A stretch of 64,000 nucleotides of DNA, taken from positions 1,550,001 through 1,614,000 of the forward strand of contig NZ_JABMCZ010000003.1 in the NCBI RefSeq assembly GCF_013186535.1. Direction: 5' to 3'. A program made the position numbers and the translations under genes. This DNA is from Nocardia terpenica (GTDB lineage: Bacteria > Actinomycetota > Actinomycetes > Mycobacteriales > Mycobacteriaceae). This document shows positions 15,939-25,091 of this stretch, in pieces; position 1 is the first letter of the stretch, and each line of letters opens with the position of its first letter. The notes beneath the pieces are model-generated. The model searched no databases. It was not told the origin of the DNA and was given only the letters and a program-made list of their open reading frames with translations.

Positions 15939-17881
15939 CGGGCCGCCCCGGGGCACAGGCGGCGAGGCGCATGGTCGCCCGGCAGCGTGGCATCCACGCA
16001 CCCCGCGGGCAGATCCCCATAGGGCCGGGAGCCGAAATTCGCCGTCACGGTGAGCGTATGATCGCCGAAGACGGTGCGCTGCACCAGATGATCGTCGGTG
16101 AGCCACTCGAATCCGGTCATCGGCAGCGTGCCCGCCGCCTGGTGCAGCGGCGCGAAGAACCGTTGCAGCCGGGCGATCTCGCCGCCCCGCTCGGCAATGG
16201 TGGCGCGATCGAGCACGAAATTCAGCGGCGTATTGTTCAGGATCGCGGTGAGCGCCCGCATGGTCTGCTGCTCGGGCAGCTTGCCGTAGGACAGCTCCCA
16301 GCGGTCCGCCGAGATCATCGAATCGTGTAATGCCGTCTCCAGCAGCGGAATTCGATACGCAGGATCGAACATCGCCCGGGCGAGGTTCGCCGGGAGCCGC
16401 ACCGGCTGGAAGAATATCTTCGGCGCCGCCTGCGGCGCGTACCCGCCCCAGGCGGCCTTGTCGCGCTCCAGCGGCCACAGCGCGCCGCTCACCGGCGTCT
16501 GCGACCCGTGACTGAACGCCAGCACCGAAGCCGCCCACGCCCCGGCCGATTCCGATCCGAGCACCAGGCGCCGGTCCTGCGCGATCCACCGCATGCGGTC
16601 GAGCCGGTTCCGCCGGTCCTGCTCCTGGTTCATGGGGTGGGCCGGGCTGTAGTCGTCGAAGAATTCGCCCGCCGCATCGACATCGAGGAAATAGCTGTCG
16701 GCCCCGTTCGCGGTCACGGCCGCCAGCCGATCCCGATACAGCGCCGGATTCCGTGCCAGCACTTGCGAACTCAGGTAGCAGCCGCGCCCGTGGAATCCGG
16801 ACTCCGGCGAGCCGTCCTGCCGCTGCACGCACCCCCGCGGCCACACATCGCCCGGCCAGCGCGAGGACGGATTGTCGGCCGTGGCCGGATCCTGCGCGTT
16901 GTCGTACGAATCATACGGTCCCACAAGGTAACCGGCATCGTGCGCGGCCGAGACCGCCGCCGCGGACATGGGGTGGTCGTCGGAGTCGTAGCCCAGCCAC
17001 ATCCGGCTCACCCCCGACTCGCGCAGCTGCCGCACGGCCTGCTCCGACCGCCCGTCGCCGAACAGATAGGCGTGAAAAGCCCCGAGCAGCGTCCCGATTC
17101 GCGGATTCTCCCGAATCTTGTCCGCCAGCGACCGCAGCGCGCCGTGCTCGAGCAGCCACCGGCGGTAGTCCCGGGCGGGCGCCACCGGCGAGGCGTCGGT
17201 GAGCGCGAACAGCACCGTGTACAGCCGGGTGCCCGCCCGGGCGTCGAAGCGATGTTCCGCCCGCGCCCGCAGCCTGCCCGCCGCGGACGACACCGTCAGC
17301 GTGCCGCCGATATCGGTCGGCACCAGGTAGCTCACGCCCCGATCGCCGAGTTGATAACCCCACAGCGGCATGGTCAGCCCGGAGGTCAGCCCCATCGGGT
17401 TGTCCACCAGCGCGGCATCGGCGGAGTTCCAGAACGGATCGGTCACCGGAAGCGACAGGCCCTCGCCGCGGGGGAGCTCCAGCGCCCGCGCCGCCGGATC
17501 GCCACCGGTCACCGGCCACACCATCGAGCCGTCCCGCAGGCTGCGCACCTCGATTTGTAGCCGCCCGCGCACCTGCGCCGCCGTCACGGTCCACTGCCGG
17601 TCGGGATAGCTCCAGGTCGCCGCCCCGCCCTCGACCCGGATCGGCCCGGCCGGACCCAGCGCGGTCGCCGCCGGGGCCGACAGCTCCGATCCGGCCGCGG
17701 TCACCCGCAGGGTCGTGGCGTCCACCTCGGCCGTGCCGCCATCGATCGGGATCGCCACCCGATTGCCCGTGACCCGGACGGCGGCGGCCCGGCTCCGATG
17801 CGTGCTCAGTATCGCGGACACGCCCACGGCCAGACACACCACGAGCGCCACGACCACGGGACCGATGCGGCGAAATCTCAT
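15935..17881 (-). CDS. Secreted glycoside-hydrolase-like protein
   Basis: A 648-residue exported protein. The N-terminal hydrophobic segment is IGPVVVALVVCLAVGVSAIL. A beta-rich region (about 35-200) is followed by what reads as a TIM barrel: SRMWLGYDSDDHP, AGYLVGPYDSYDNAQD, YFLDVDAAGEFFDDY with a candidate nucleophile Asp, and LVLGSESAGAW with a candidate acid Glu. This pattern resembles GH101-like or clan GH-D glycosidases, but I cannot name the family with certainty. It shares an operon with the EEP protein and is divergent, by 34 bp, from the response regulator gene. Confidence 0.6.
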   Translation of the reverse strand: MRFRRIGPVVVALVVCLAVGVSAILSTHRSRAAAVRVTGNRVAIPIDGGTAEVDATTLRVTAAGSELSAPAATALGPAGPIRVEGGAATWSYPDRQWTVTAAQVRGRLQIEVRSLRDGSMVWPVTGGDPAARALELPRGEGLSLPVTDPFWNSADAALVDNPMGLTSGLTMPLWGYQLGDRGVSYLVPTDIGGTLTVSSAAGRLRARAEHRFDARAGTRLYTVLFALTDASPVAPARDYRRWLLEHGALRSLADKIRENPRIGTLLGAFHAYLFGDGRSEQAVRQLRESGVSRMWLGYDSDDHPMSAAAVSAAHDAGYLVGPYDSYDNAQDPATADNPSSRWPGDVWPRGCVQRQDGSPESGFHGRGCYLSSQVLARNPALYRDRLAAVTANGADSYFLDVDAAGEFFDDYSPAHPMNQEQDRRNRLDRMRWIAQDRRLVLGSESAGAWAASVLAFSHGSQTPVSGALWPLERDKAAWGGYAPQAAPKIFFQPVRLPANLARAMFDPAYRIPLLETALHDSMISADRWELSYGKLPEQQTMRALTAILNNTPLNFVLDRATIAERGGEIARLQRFFAPLHQAAGTLPMTGFEWLTDDHLVQRTVFGDHTLTVTANFGSRPYGDLPAGCVDATLPGDHAPRRLCPGAAR

Positions 17882-17915
17882 ACGCCACAGATTTGCGGCC
17901 GCCGATGAGAATCGG

Positions 17916-18611
17916 ATGAAAAACGTATCATCGGCGATCGTGCGGGTATTGGTGGTCGACGACGAAGCCGCGGTCCGCGATGCGCTGGTGCGCGCCATGG
18001 ACAGCGAGGGATACCAGACCCGCGCGGTCGGCGACGGGGCCGCCGCGCTGGCCGAGATCGGGCGCTGGCAGCCCGAGGTGGTGGTGCTGGACGTGCTCAT
18101 GCCGTTCATGGACGGCCTCACGGCCTGCCGCCACCTCCGTGCCCGCGGCGACCGCACCCCCATCCTCATGCTCACCGCCCGAGACGCCGTCGCCGACCGG
18201 GTGGACGGGCTCGACGCGGGCGCCGACGACTATCTGGTCAAGCCGTTCGACCTGGACGAACTGCTCGCCCGGGTGCGCGCCCTGGTGCGCCGCACCTATC
18301 CCGACGACGGGGCGCCGCTGTCCAGCGCGGACCTGACCATGGACACCGCCGCCCACCGGGTGTACCGCGGCGATCGCGAGATCGAGCTCACCCGAACGGA
18401 ATTCGCGCTCCTCGAGATCCTGCTGCGCAACGGCGGCCAGGCCCTGCCGCGCGAACTGCTGATCGAACGGGTGTGGGGCCGTGAGCTCGGGCCGTCGTCG
18501 AATTCGCTGGAGGTCTACGTCCGCTACCTGCGCCGCAAACTGGAAACCGGCGACGAGCCACGGCTGATCCACACCGTGCGCGGCGTCGGCTACCGGCTCG
18601 GGCCGTCGTGA
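17916..18611 (+). CDS. OmpR-family response regulator, MprA-like
   Basis: A response regulator of about 231 residues. The receiver domain has VRVLVVDDE, phospho-acceptor Asp in VVVLDVLMPFMDG, the Thr in MLTARD and the Lys in LVKPFD. The C-terminal winged helix has LTRTEFALLEILLRNGG and VYVRYLRRKLE ending in TVRGVGYRL. The start is uncertain: ATG 17916 and GTG 17940 are both possible, and no clear ribosome site precedes either. The sensor kinase follows with a GTGA overlap. The closely divergent hydrolase operon is a plausible target. Confidence 0.9.
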   Translation: MKNVSSAIVRVLVVDDEAAVRDALVRAMDSEGYQTRAVGDGAAALAEIGRWQPEVVVLDVLMPFMDGLTACRHLRARGDRTPILMLTARDAVADRVDGLDAGADDYLVKPFDLDELLARVRALVRRTYPDDGAPLSSADLTMDTAAHRVYRGDREIELTRTEFALLEILLRNGGQALPRELLIERVWGRELGPSSNSLEVYVRYLRRKLETGDEPRLIHTVRGVGYRLGPS

Positions 18612-19975
18612 GGCCGCGCACGCTGCGCGCCCGGATCGCCCTCGCCTTCATCGCCGCCATGGTGCTGGCGCTGGCCGGAATGGGCCTGGCCGCCTACGTC
18701 GTGGTGTCGCATCAGCTGAGCAGCGCCCTCGATACCGGCCTGCGCCGGGAGGCGACCCGAATAGCCCGCCAGTTCGACGTACAGCCCGACGTGGCAACGA
18801 TTTCCGGCCCCTGCCGCTACCTGGCCGCGCCCAGCTGCGTGCAGGTGGTCGACACCGACGGCCGCATCGAATCCGAGCGCGATCCGCGCGACACCCTGCC
18901 GGTGGACGCCGAAACCCGCGCGGTGGCAACGGGATCGCACGCCTCCTACTTCAGCGACGCCAGCCTCGACGGCCTCCGGATGCGGATCTACACCACCCAG
19001 CTGCGGCCGGGCGCCGCGGTGCAGGTCGGGCAGCGCGCCGATCAGGTCGACACCGGTATCCGGCGAACGGGTTTCGCGCTGCTGGCCGCCGCCATCGCGG
19101 GCACCGCGCTGGCCGTCGGCGTCGGGCTGCTGGTGGCGCGCCGCGCGCTCGCCCCCGTCACCGCCCTGACCCGCGCCGCCGAACAGGTTGCGGGCACCCG
19201 TGATCCGCGCCGCCACATCGCGGTGACCGGCTCGGCCGAACTGGCGGGACTGGCCCGCAGCTTCAACGCCATGCTCGACGAGCTCGACCAGGCGCTCACG
19301 GCCGAGCGCGATTCCCGTGCGGCGCAACAGCGCCTGGTCGCCGACGCCTCCCACGAGCTGCGCACGCCGCTCACCGTGCTGCGCACCAATCTCGATCTGC
19401 TGGGCCGCGCCGATCGCCTCACCCCCGAGCAGCTGGCCGCCACCTCCGACGCCCTGAAGGTCCCGGTCGAGGAGCTGTCCGGCCTGGTCTCGGACCTGAT
19501 CGAGCTGGCCCGGGCCGACGATCCGCAGGCCACGGGCGAACCGTTCGAGGACGTGCGCCTGGACGCGGTGGTGACCGACCGGGTGGCCGTCGCCCGAAAG
19601 CATTGGCCCGCAGCAGCATTCGTGACCAACCTGGAGGCCACCACCGTATCCGGGGCGCCCGGCCGCCTGTCCCGGGCCGTCACCAACCTCCTCGACAACG
19701 CCGCCAAATTCAGCCCGCCCGGCGCGATCGTCCGCGTCGACCTGCACAACCGCGTCCTGACCGTCCGCGACCACGGCCCCGGCATCGCCCCCGCCGACCT
19801 CCCGCACGTCTTCGACCGCTTCTACCGCGCCACCACCGCCCGCGGCAAGCCCGGCCACGGGCTGGGCCTCGCCATCGTCGCCCAGGTGGCGGCGCTGCAC
19901 CACGCCCGCGTCACGGTCGAATCCGTGCCCGGCAGGGGTGCGGTGTTCCGGCTGGAGTTCCCCGCCGGCGAATGA
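18608..19975 (+). CDS. Sensor histidine kinase, MprB-like
   Basis: A 455-residue membrane kinase. Helix 1 spans about residues 9-33. An extracytoplasmic sensor of about 120 residues contains two cysteines (GPCRYLAAPSCVQ). Helix 2 spans about 155-178, followed by HAMP, the H-box VADASHELRTPL with the phospho-His, an N-box LLDNAAKF and the G boxes DHGPGIAP and GHGLGLAI. It phosphorylates the upstream regulator. The signal is unknown; mycobacterial MprAB senses envelope stress. A strong hairpin follows the stop. Confidence 0.92.
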   Translation: MRPRTLRARIALAFIAAMVLALAGMGLAAYVVVSHQLSSALDTGLRREATRIARQFDVQPDVATISGPCRYLAAPSCVQVVDTDGRIESERDPRDTLPVDAETRAVATGSHASYFSDASLDGLRMRIYTTQLRPGAAVQVGQRADQVDTGIRRTGFALLAAAIAGTALAVGVGLLVARRALAPVTALTRAAEQVAGTRDPRRHIAVTGSAELAGLARSFNAMLDELDQALTAERDSRAAQQRLVADASHELRTPLTVLRTNLDLLGRADRLTPEQLAATSDALKVPVEELSGLVSDLIELARADDPQATGEPFEDVRLDAVVTDRVAVARKHWPAAAFVTNLEATTVSGAPGRLSRAVTNLLDNAAKFSPPGAIVRVDLHNRVLTVRDHGPGIAPADLPHVFDRFYRATTARGKPGHGLGLAIVAQVAALHHARVTVESVPGRGAVFRLEFPAGE

Positions 19976-19984
19976 ACGACAGAG

Positions 19985-20014
19985 CGGGGGCAACCTCGGA
20001 AGAGATTGCCCCCG
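19985..20014. terminator. Terminator between the kinase gene and glpD
   Basis: Perfect 9-bp stem CGGGGGCAA/TTGCCCCCG with a 12-nt loop between the convergent stops at 19975 and 20037. It can serve both genes. Confidence 0.75.
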
Positions 20015-20036
20015 TTCGCATTTACGCCGTGGCGGG

Positions 20037-21716
20037 TCAGGCCGAGGCGACCAGCCGGGCCGCGTTCGCGGTCTCGTCGTCGAGCGCCTCGTTGGCGGCC
20101 AGCTCGGCCGCCACACGGTCGCGGTAGCGGGTGACCTCGCGCTCGGTGGTGGCCTCGTCCCAGCCCAGATGCGGCGCGATCAGGCGGGCGATCTCCGGGG
20201 CCGCCGCCACGCCGCGGTCGGCCAGTTCGATGGACATCCGGGTGCGGCGGGTCAGGATGTCGTCGAGGTGCAGCGCGCCCTCGTGGGTGACCGCGTAGAC
20301 GACCTCGGCGGCGAGGGTGTCCGCCGCGCCCGGCAGCGCGGCCCGCAGCTCCGGGTTGCGCGCGATCAGCTCGAACAGGTCGTGGATGGCCGAGCCGTAG
20401 CGGCCCAGCAGGCGCTGCACCGTCGCGACCGGCAGATCGGCGTCCTTGGCCACCGCGGCCGCATCGGCCAGCAGCTCGTGGTAGCCGACCGCGCCCAGCA
20501 GCGGCAGGTGCTCGGTCACCGACGGGGCGACCGCGCGGCCCAGCCCCTGCACCGCGGCGTCCACCACGTCCGCCGCCATCACGCGGTAGGTGGTGTACTT
20601 ACCGCCCGCGATCACGAACAGGCCCGGAACCGGTTCGGCCACGGCGTGTTCGCGCGACAGCTTGGTGGTGTCGCTCGAGGACGCGCCCGACAGCAGCGGC
20701 CGCAGGCCCGCGTAGGTGCCGACGATGTCGGCCTCGGTGAGCGGCTCGCGCAGCAGCGCGTTCACGTGATCGAGGATGTAGCGGATATCGGCGGCGCTGG
20801 CCGACGGGTGATCCTTGTCCAGCGACCAGTCGGTGTCGGTGGTGCCGATGATCCAGTGCCGCCCCCACGGGATCACGAACAGCACACTCTTCTCGGTGCG
20901 CATCATCAGACCGGTGTCCAGGTCCAGCCGCTCGCGCGGCACCAGGATGTGCACGCCCTTGGAAGTCCGCACGTGGAACGGGAATTCGACGCCGGTCAGC
21001 TTGTTCATCTCGTCGGTCCACACGCCGGTCGCGCTGATCACCCGGCGGGCGCGCACGGTGTACTCGCGGCCGGTCTCCAGATCGGTGACGTAGGCGCCGA
21101 TCACGCGCTGTCCCGCGCGCAGCAGCCCGGTCACCTTGGTCCGGGTCAGCACGGTGGCGCCGTGCTGGGCGGCGGTGCGGGCGATCGTCATGGTGTGGCG
21201 GGCGTCGTCGACCTGCCCGTCGAACAGGCGGATGGCGCCGGTCATCGCGTCCGGACGCAGCGCGGGCGCCAATTCCAGTGCGCGCGTGCGGGACAGGTGC
21301 CGGTGCATCGGCACCGCGCCCGCGCCGCCCATGGTGTCGTAGAGGGCGACGCCGGCGCCGATGTAGGGGCGCTCCCAGCGGTGCTGCAGCGGGAACAGGA
21401 ACGAGATGGGGTGCACCAGATGCGGGGCCAGCTTGCGCAGCAGCAGCTTTCGCTCCTTGAGCGCCTCGCGCACCAGCCAGAAGTCGAGCTGCTCGAGGTA
21501 GCGCAGCCCGCCGTGGATCAGCTTGCTGGAGCGGCTCGAGGTGCCGGCCGCGAAATCCCGTGCCTCGACCAGGGTTACCGACAGGCCGCGGGCGGCGGCG
21601 TCGAGCGCGGATCCCGCGCCGACCACGCCGCCACCGATGACCAGAACATCGATCTCGGTGTCACCCAACGAGTTCAGTGCAGCCGCCCGGTAGGCGGCAT
21701 CCAGACGTGCGGTCAC
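20037..21716 (-). CDS. glpD: Glycerol-3-phosphate dehydrogenase (FAD)
   Basis: A 559-residue aerobic GlpD, a peripheral membrane flavoenzyme that oxidises glycerol-3-phosphate to dihydroxyacetone phosphate and passes electrons to quinone. The dinucleotide fold is DVLVIGGGVVGAGSALDAAARG (GGGVVG at 28-33), then GTSSRSSKLIHGGLRYLEQ, a family signature. The C-terminal domain runs from about 400. The GTG start has AAGGAG 8 nt upstream. It is the third gene of glpF-glpK-glpD and begins 28 nt after glpK. Confidence 0.95.
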   Translation of the reverse strand: MTARLDAAYRAAALNSLGDTEIDVLVIGGGVVGAGSALDAAARGLSVTLVEARDFAAGTSSRSSKLIHGGLRYLEQLDFWLVREALKERKLLLRKLAPHLVHPISFLFPLQHRWERPYIGAGVALYDTMGGAGAVPMHRHLSRTRALELAPALRPDAMTGAIRLFDGQVDDARHTMTIARTAAQHGATVLTRTKVTGLLRAGQRVIGAYVTDLETGREYTVRARRVISATGVWTDEMNKLTGVEFPFHVRTSKGVHILVPRERLDLDTGLMMRTEKSVLFVIPWGRHWIIGTTDTDWSLDKDHPSASAADIRYILDHVNALLREPLTEADIVGTYAGLRPLLSGASSSDTTKLSREHAVAEPVPGLFVIAGGKYTTYRVMAADVVDAAVQGLGRAVAPSVTEHLPLLGAVGYHELLADAAAVAKDADLPVATVQRLLGRYGSAIHDLFELIARNPELRAALPGAADTLAAEVVYAVTHEGALHLDDILTRRTRMSIELADRGVAAAPEIARLIAPHLGWDEATTEREVTRYRDRVAAELAANEALDDETANAARLVASA

Positions 21717-21744
21717 AGCGAATTCTCCTTGATATCAGTGAAAC

Positions 21745-23268
21745 TCAGTCGTCGTCTTCATCGATCCAGTCGAGGGTGCGCGCGACCGCCTTCTTCCAGC
21801 GGGCGTAGCCGCGCTCGCGCTGCCGCTCGGCCAGAGCCGGCTCCCAGCGCTTGTCCTCGGCCCAGTTCGCCTCGAGTTCATCGGTACTCGCCCAGAACCC
21901 GACGGCCAGGCCCGCGGCGTAGGCGGCGCCGAGCGCGGTGGTCTCCGAGACCACCGGCCGCGACACCGGAACGCCGAGGAAATCGGCCTGCAGCTGCATA
22001 CACAGCTCGTTGGCGGTCACCCCGCCGTCCACGCGCAGCACGTCGAGCTTCACGCCCGAATCGGCCTGCATGGCCTCGACCACGTCGCGGGTCTGGTAGC
22101 AGATCGATTCGAGGGTGGCCCGCGCCAGATGCGCGTTGGTGCTGTAGCGCGACAGGCCCACGATCACCCCGCGCGCATCCGAACGCCAGTACGGCGCGAA
22201 CAATCCCGAGAACGCGGGCACGAAGTACACCCCGCCGTTGTCGGAAGCCTGCCGTGCCAGCGACTCGCTCTGTGCCGCACCGGAAATGATGCCGAGCTGG
22301 TCGCGCAGCCACTGCACGGCCGACCCGGTCACCGCGATGGAACCCTCCAGCGCGTACACCGGCGCGTCGTCGCCGAACTTGTAGGCGACGGTGGTCAGCA
22401 GGCCGTGCTGTGAGCGCACGATCTCGGTACCGGTGTTGAGCAGCAGGAAGTTTCCGGTGCCGTAGGTGTTCTTGGCCGCGCCGGGCCGGAAGCACACCTG
22501 GCCGACCGTCGCGGCCTGCTGATCGCCCAGCACACCGGCCAGCGGCACCTCGCCGCCGAACGGTCCGTCGACGCGGGTCGTGCCGAACAGTCCCGGATTC
22601 GACGAGGGTGCGATGGTGGGCAGCATCGCGCGCGGAATCCCGAACAGCGACAGCAGCTCGTCGTCCCAGTCGCAGGTCTCCAGGTTCATCAGCATGGTGC
22701 GGCTGGCGTTGGTCGGATCGGTGACGTGCACGCCGCCGTCCGCCCCGCCGGTCAGATTCCACAGCAGCCAGGTGTCGGTGGTACCGAAGATGGCATCGCC
22801 GCGCGCGGCGTCCTCGGCGACACCGGGCACGTTGTCCAGGATCCAGCGCAGCTTGCCGCCGGAGAAGTAGGTGGCCGGGGGCAGACCGGCCTTGCGCCGG
22901 ATGATCTCACCGTGCCCGGCGCGCTCCAGCTCCGCGGCGATGCGGTCGGTGCGGGTGTCCTGCCAGACGATGGCGTTGCAGTACGGCCGCCCGGTGTGGC
23001 GGTTCCACACCACGGTGGTCTCGCGCTGGTTGGTGACGCCGACCGCGACCAGATCCTCGGCGCTCAGATTCGCCTTGGTGAGGGTGGTCTGCACGACCGA
23101 GCGGGTGCGCTCCCAGATCTCGGTCGGGTTGTGCTCCACCCAGCCCGCGCGCGGCAGGATCTGCTCGTGCTCGAGCTGGTGGCGGGCGATCTCGGCGCCG
23201 TTGTGGTCGAACACCATGAAGCGCGTGCTGGTGGTGCCCTGGTCGATGGCTCCGACGTAGCGAGTCAT
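21745..23268 (-). CDS. glpK: Glycerol kinase (first copy)
   Basis: A 507-residue FGGY-family kinase making glycerol-3-phosphate from glycerol and ATP. It opens with YVGAIDQGTTSTRFMVFDH, the phosphate-1 motif, and continues with NQRETTVVWNRHTG, YGTGNFLLLNTG and the C-terminal RVDGGVTANELCMQLQADFLGVPVSRP. The ATG at 23268 sits behind AAAGGAT. It lies between glpF and glpD in one operon, so it is the catabolic kinase of the locus. A second kinase is encoded divergently at 25088. Confidence 0.96.
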   Translation of the reverse strand: MTRYVGAIDQGTTSTRFMVFDHNGAEIARHQLEHEQILPRAGWVEHNPTEIWERTRSVVQTTLTKANLSAEDLVAVGVTNQRETTVVWNRHTGRPYCNAIVWQDTRTDRIAAELERAGHGEIIRRKAGLPPATYFSGGKLRWILDNVPGVAEDAARGDAIFGTTDTWLLWNLTGGADGGVHVTDPTNASRTMLMNLETCDWDDELLSLFGIPRAMLPTIAPSSNPGLFGTTRVDGPFGGEVPLAGVLGDQQAATVGQVCFRPGAAKNTYGTGNFLLLNTGTEIVRSQHGLLTTVAYKFGDDAPVYALEGSIAVTGSAVQWLRDQLGIISGAAQSESLARQASDNGGVYFVPAFSGLFAPYWRSDARGVIVGLSRYSTNAHLARATLESICYQTRDVVEAMQADSGVKLDVLRVDGGVTANELCMQLQADFLGVPVSRPVVSETTALGAAYAAGLAVGFWASTDELEANWAEDKRWEPALAERQRERGYARWKKAVARTLDWIDEDDD

Positions 23269-23314
23269 CGGACATCCTTTCGGAGTTCTGAAAATTATTG
23301 GGGGAAAAAGTAAT

Positions 23315-24043
23315 TCAGAAGACGAACTGGGAGACCAGACCGGCCAGCGCGCCGCCGGCCAGCGGACCGAGCACGGGCACCCAGGAATAGGACCAGTCGG
23401 AGTTCTTACCGGCGCCCATCGGCAGCAGCGCGTGCGCGATGCGCGGACCCAGGTCGCGGGCGGGGTTGATGGCATAGCCGGTCGGCCCGCCCAGCGAGGC
23501 GCCGATGCCGAGCACCAGCAGCGCCGCGGCGACCGGGCCCAGCCCGGTCGGGGTGTGGCCGAAGCTCACGATCACGAACACCAGCACGAACGTCGCGGCC
23601 ACCTCGGTCAGGAAATTCCAACCGTAGGAACGGATCTCGGGGCCGGTGGAGAAGACCCCCAGCTTCTTTCCGGCATCGCTCTCCGCGGCGAAGTGCTGCC
23701 GATAGGCGAGGAAGGCGATCGCCGCGCCGAGGATCGCGCCGACCATCTGGCCGCCGATATAGGCCACCGTGTTGCCGAATGTGACCGGGATGCCGGGCGC
23801 GTACTCGTGCGCGCCGCTGGTCCAGATGCCGATCGTGACCGCGGGATTGAGGTGGCCGCCGGTCTTGTAGGCGACATACACACCGGACATCACGCCGATG
23901 CCCCATCCGAAATTGATCAGGAGCCAGCCGCCGTCGAAACCCTTGGTCTTAGCCAGCAACACGTTAGCGACCACGCCGACGCCGAGCAGGATCAGCACTC
24001 CCGTGCCGAATGCCTCGCTCACGAAGATCGAGCCGAAGTTCAC
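23315..24043 (-). CDS. glpF: Glycerol facilitator (aquaglyceroporin)
   Basis: A 242-residue MIP-family channel with six helices and the two half-helix motifs NPAVT (66-70) and NPARD (193-197). The Asp after the second NPAR is characteristic of glycerol-conducting GlpF rather than aquaporin. The GTG start at 24043 has GGAGG 7 nt upstream, and upstream in-frame codons extend into the operator region, so they are rejected. It is the first gene of the glpFKD operon, downstream of two IclR-type palindromes. Confidence 0.94.
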   Translation of the reverse strand: MNFGSIFVSEAFGTGVLILLGVGVVANVLLAKTKGFDGGWLLINFGWGIGVMSGVYVAYKTGGHLNPAVTIGIWTSGAHEYAPGIPVTFGNTVAYIGGQMVGAILGAAIAFLAYRQHFAAESDAGKKLGVFSTGPEIRSYGWNFLTEVAATFVLVFVIVSFGHTPTGLGPVAAALLVLGIGASLGGPTGYAINPARDLGPRIAHALLPMGAGKNSDWSYSWVPVLGPLAGGALAGLVSQFVF

Positions 24044-24132
24044 CGTTGAGCCTCCGTCTACCTTTGACGACCATCGAACCAGTCGTCCTCCCGCCGACGT
24101 TACGAGCAGGATGCACAACCGGACATAGGACG

Positions 24133-24151
24133 CGTTCGACATTGTCGAACG
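24133..24151. promoter_or_regulatory. IclR operator, glpF side
   Basis: Perfect 19-bp palindrome CGTTCGACA-T-TGTCGAACG, 90 bp upstream of glpF. The 15-bp core TTCGACATTGTCGAA is repeated at 24249. Confidence 0.75.
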
Positions 24152-24248
24152 TACGGAGTGGAGCGGGACCGCGCGCACCGCTACTGTCCCATGTCCGAGA
24201 AGGTAGTGTGATGTGCGTCATAGCGTGTTGCCGGGTGGTCGCCCGAAG

Positions 24249-24263
24249 TTCGACATTGTCGAA
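24249..24263. promoter_or_regulatory. IclR operator, regulator side
   Basis: An exact second copy of the TTCGACATTGTCGAA palindrome, 24 bp before the IclR start, which suggests autoregulation as well as control of glpFKD. Confidence 0.75.
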
Positions 24264-24287
24264 TGAATGGCCGGTAGGTTGTTTCCC

Positions 24288-25091
24288 ATGCCGGGCCCGA
24301 TCCAATCCATCGAACGCGCGGCGGCGGTGCTGCGGCTGCTCGCCCGCGGCCCGGGTCGCCTCGGCGTCGCCGAGATCGCCGGTGCGCTCGGCCTGCCCAA
24401 ACCCACCGTGCACGGCATCCTGCGGACGCTGCACGGGGTCGGCTTCGTGGACCAGGACCCGGCCACCGGCAAGTACCGGCTCGGCACCGCGCTGCTGGAC
24501 CTGGGCGCGGGCTACGTCGACACCAACGAGCTGCGGTCGCGGGCGATCAACTGGGCCGACGCGCTCGCCGCGCGAACCGGGGAATCGGTGCGGATCGCGG
24601 CCCGGGTGGACGAGCATGTGGTGGTGATCCACCACGTGTTCCGGCCCGACAACAGCGAACAGGAACTCGCGGTGGGCGAGCAGCTGCCGCCGCACGCGAC
24701 GGCGCTGGGCAAGGTGCTGCTCGCCTACGACACCGATCTGGCGGCCCGGGTGCGCGCCCGCGAACCGGCCCCGCTGACCCGCCGCACCATCACCGACCGG
24801 GCCGTGCTCGGCCGGGTCCTGGCCGAGGTGCGCCAGCACGGATGGGCCGGGGACGCGGGCGAATTCCGGCCCGGCGAGGCCGGGATCGCGGCGCCGATCC
24901 GCGCGCACGGCGGCCTGGTCGTCGGCGCCCTCGGCATCACCGGCCCGCTCGACCGGCTCTGCGACACCCAGCTGCGGCCGCGGCCCGTGCTGGTCGGCCG
25001 GGTGCGCGACGCCGCCCGCGCGGTATCGCGGGATCTCGGTGCCGGGCAGCGGCTTTCGACCGGCCACTGGACAGAAAGCGATCGGGGATGA
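24288..25091 (+). CDS. IclR-family regulator of glycerol genes (GylR-like)
   Basis: A regulator of about 267 residues. The N-terminal helix-turn-helix is SIERAAAVLRLLARGPGRLGVAEIAGALGLPKPTVHGILRTL and the C-terminal IclR effector domain begins near residue 80, with LPPHATALGKVLLAY typical of it. In Streptomyces a related regulator, GylR, controls the glycerol operon and responds to glycerol-3-phosphate. Gene order here matches that arrangement. The ATG at 24288 is preferred over 24267 because the 24267 start would crowd the operator; neither has a strong ribosome site. The stop overlaps the second glpK (ATGA). Confidence 0.9.
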   Translation: MPGPIQSIERAAAVLRLLARGPGRLGVAEIAGALGLPKPTVHGILRTLHGVGFVDQDPATGKYRLGTALLDLGAGYVDTNELRSRAINWADALAARTGESVRIAARVDEHVVVIHHVFRPDNSEQELAVGEQLPPHATALGKVLLAYDTDLAARVRAREPAPLTRRTITDRAVLGRVLAEVRQHGWAGDAGEFRPGEAGIAAPIRAHGGLVVGALGITGPLDRLCDTQLRPRPVLVGRVRDAARAVSRDLGAGQRLSTGHWTESDRG

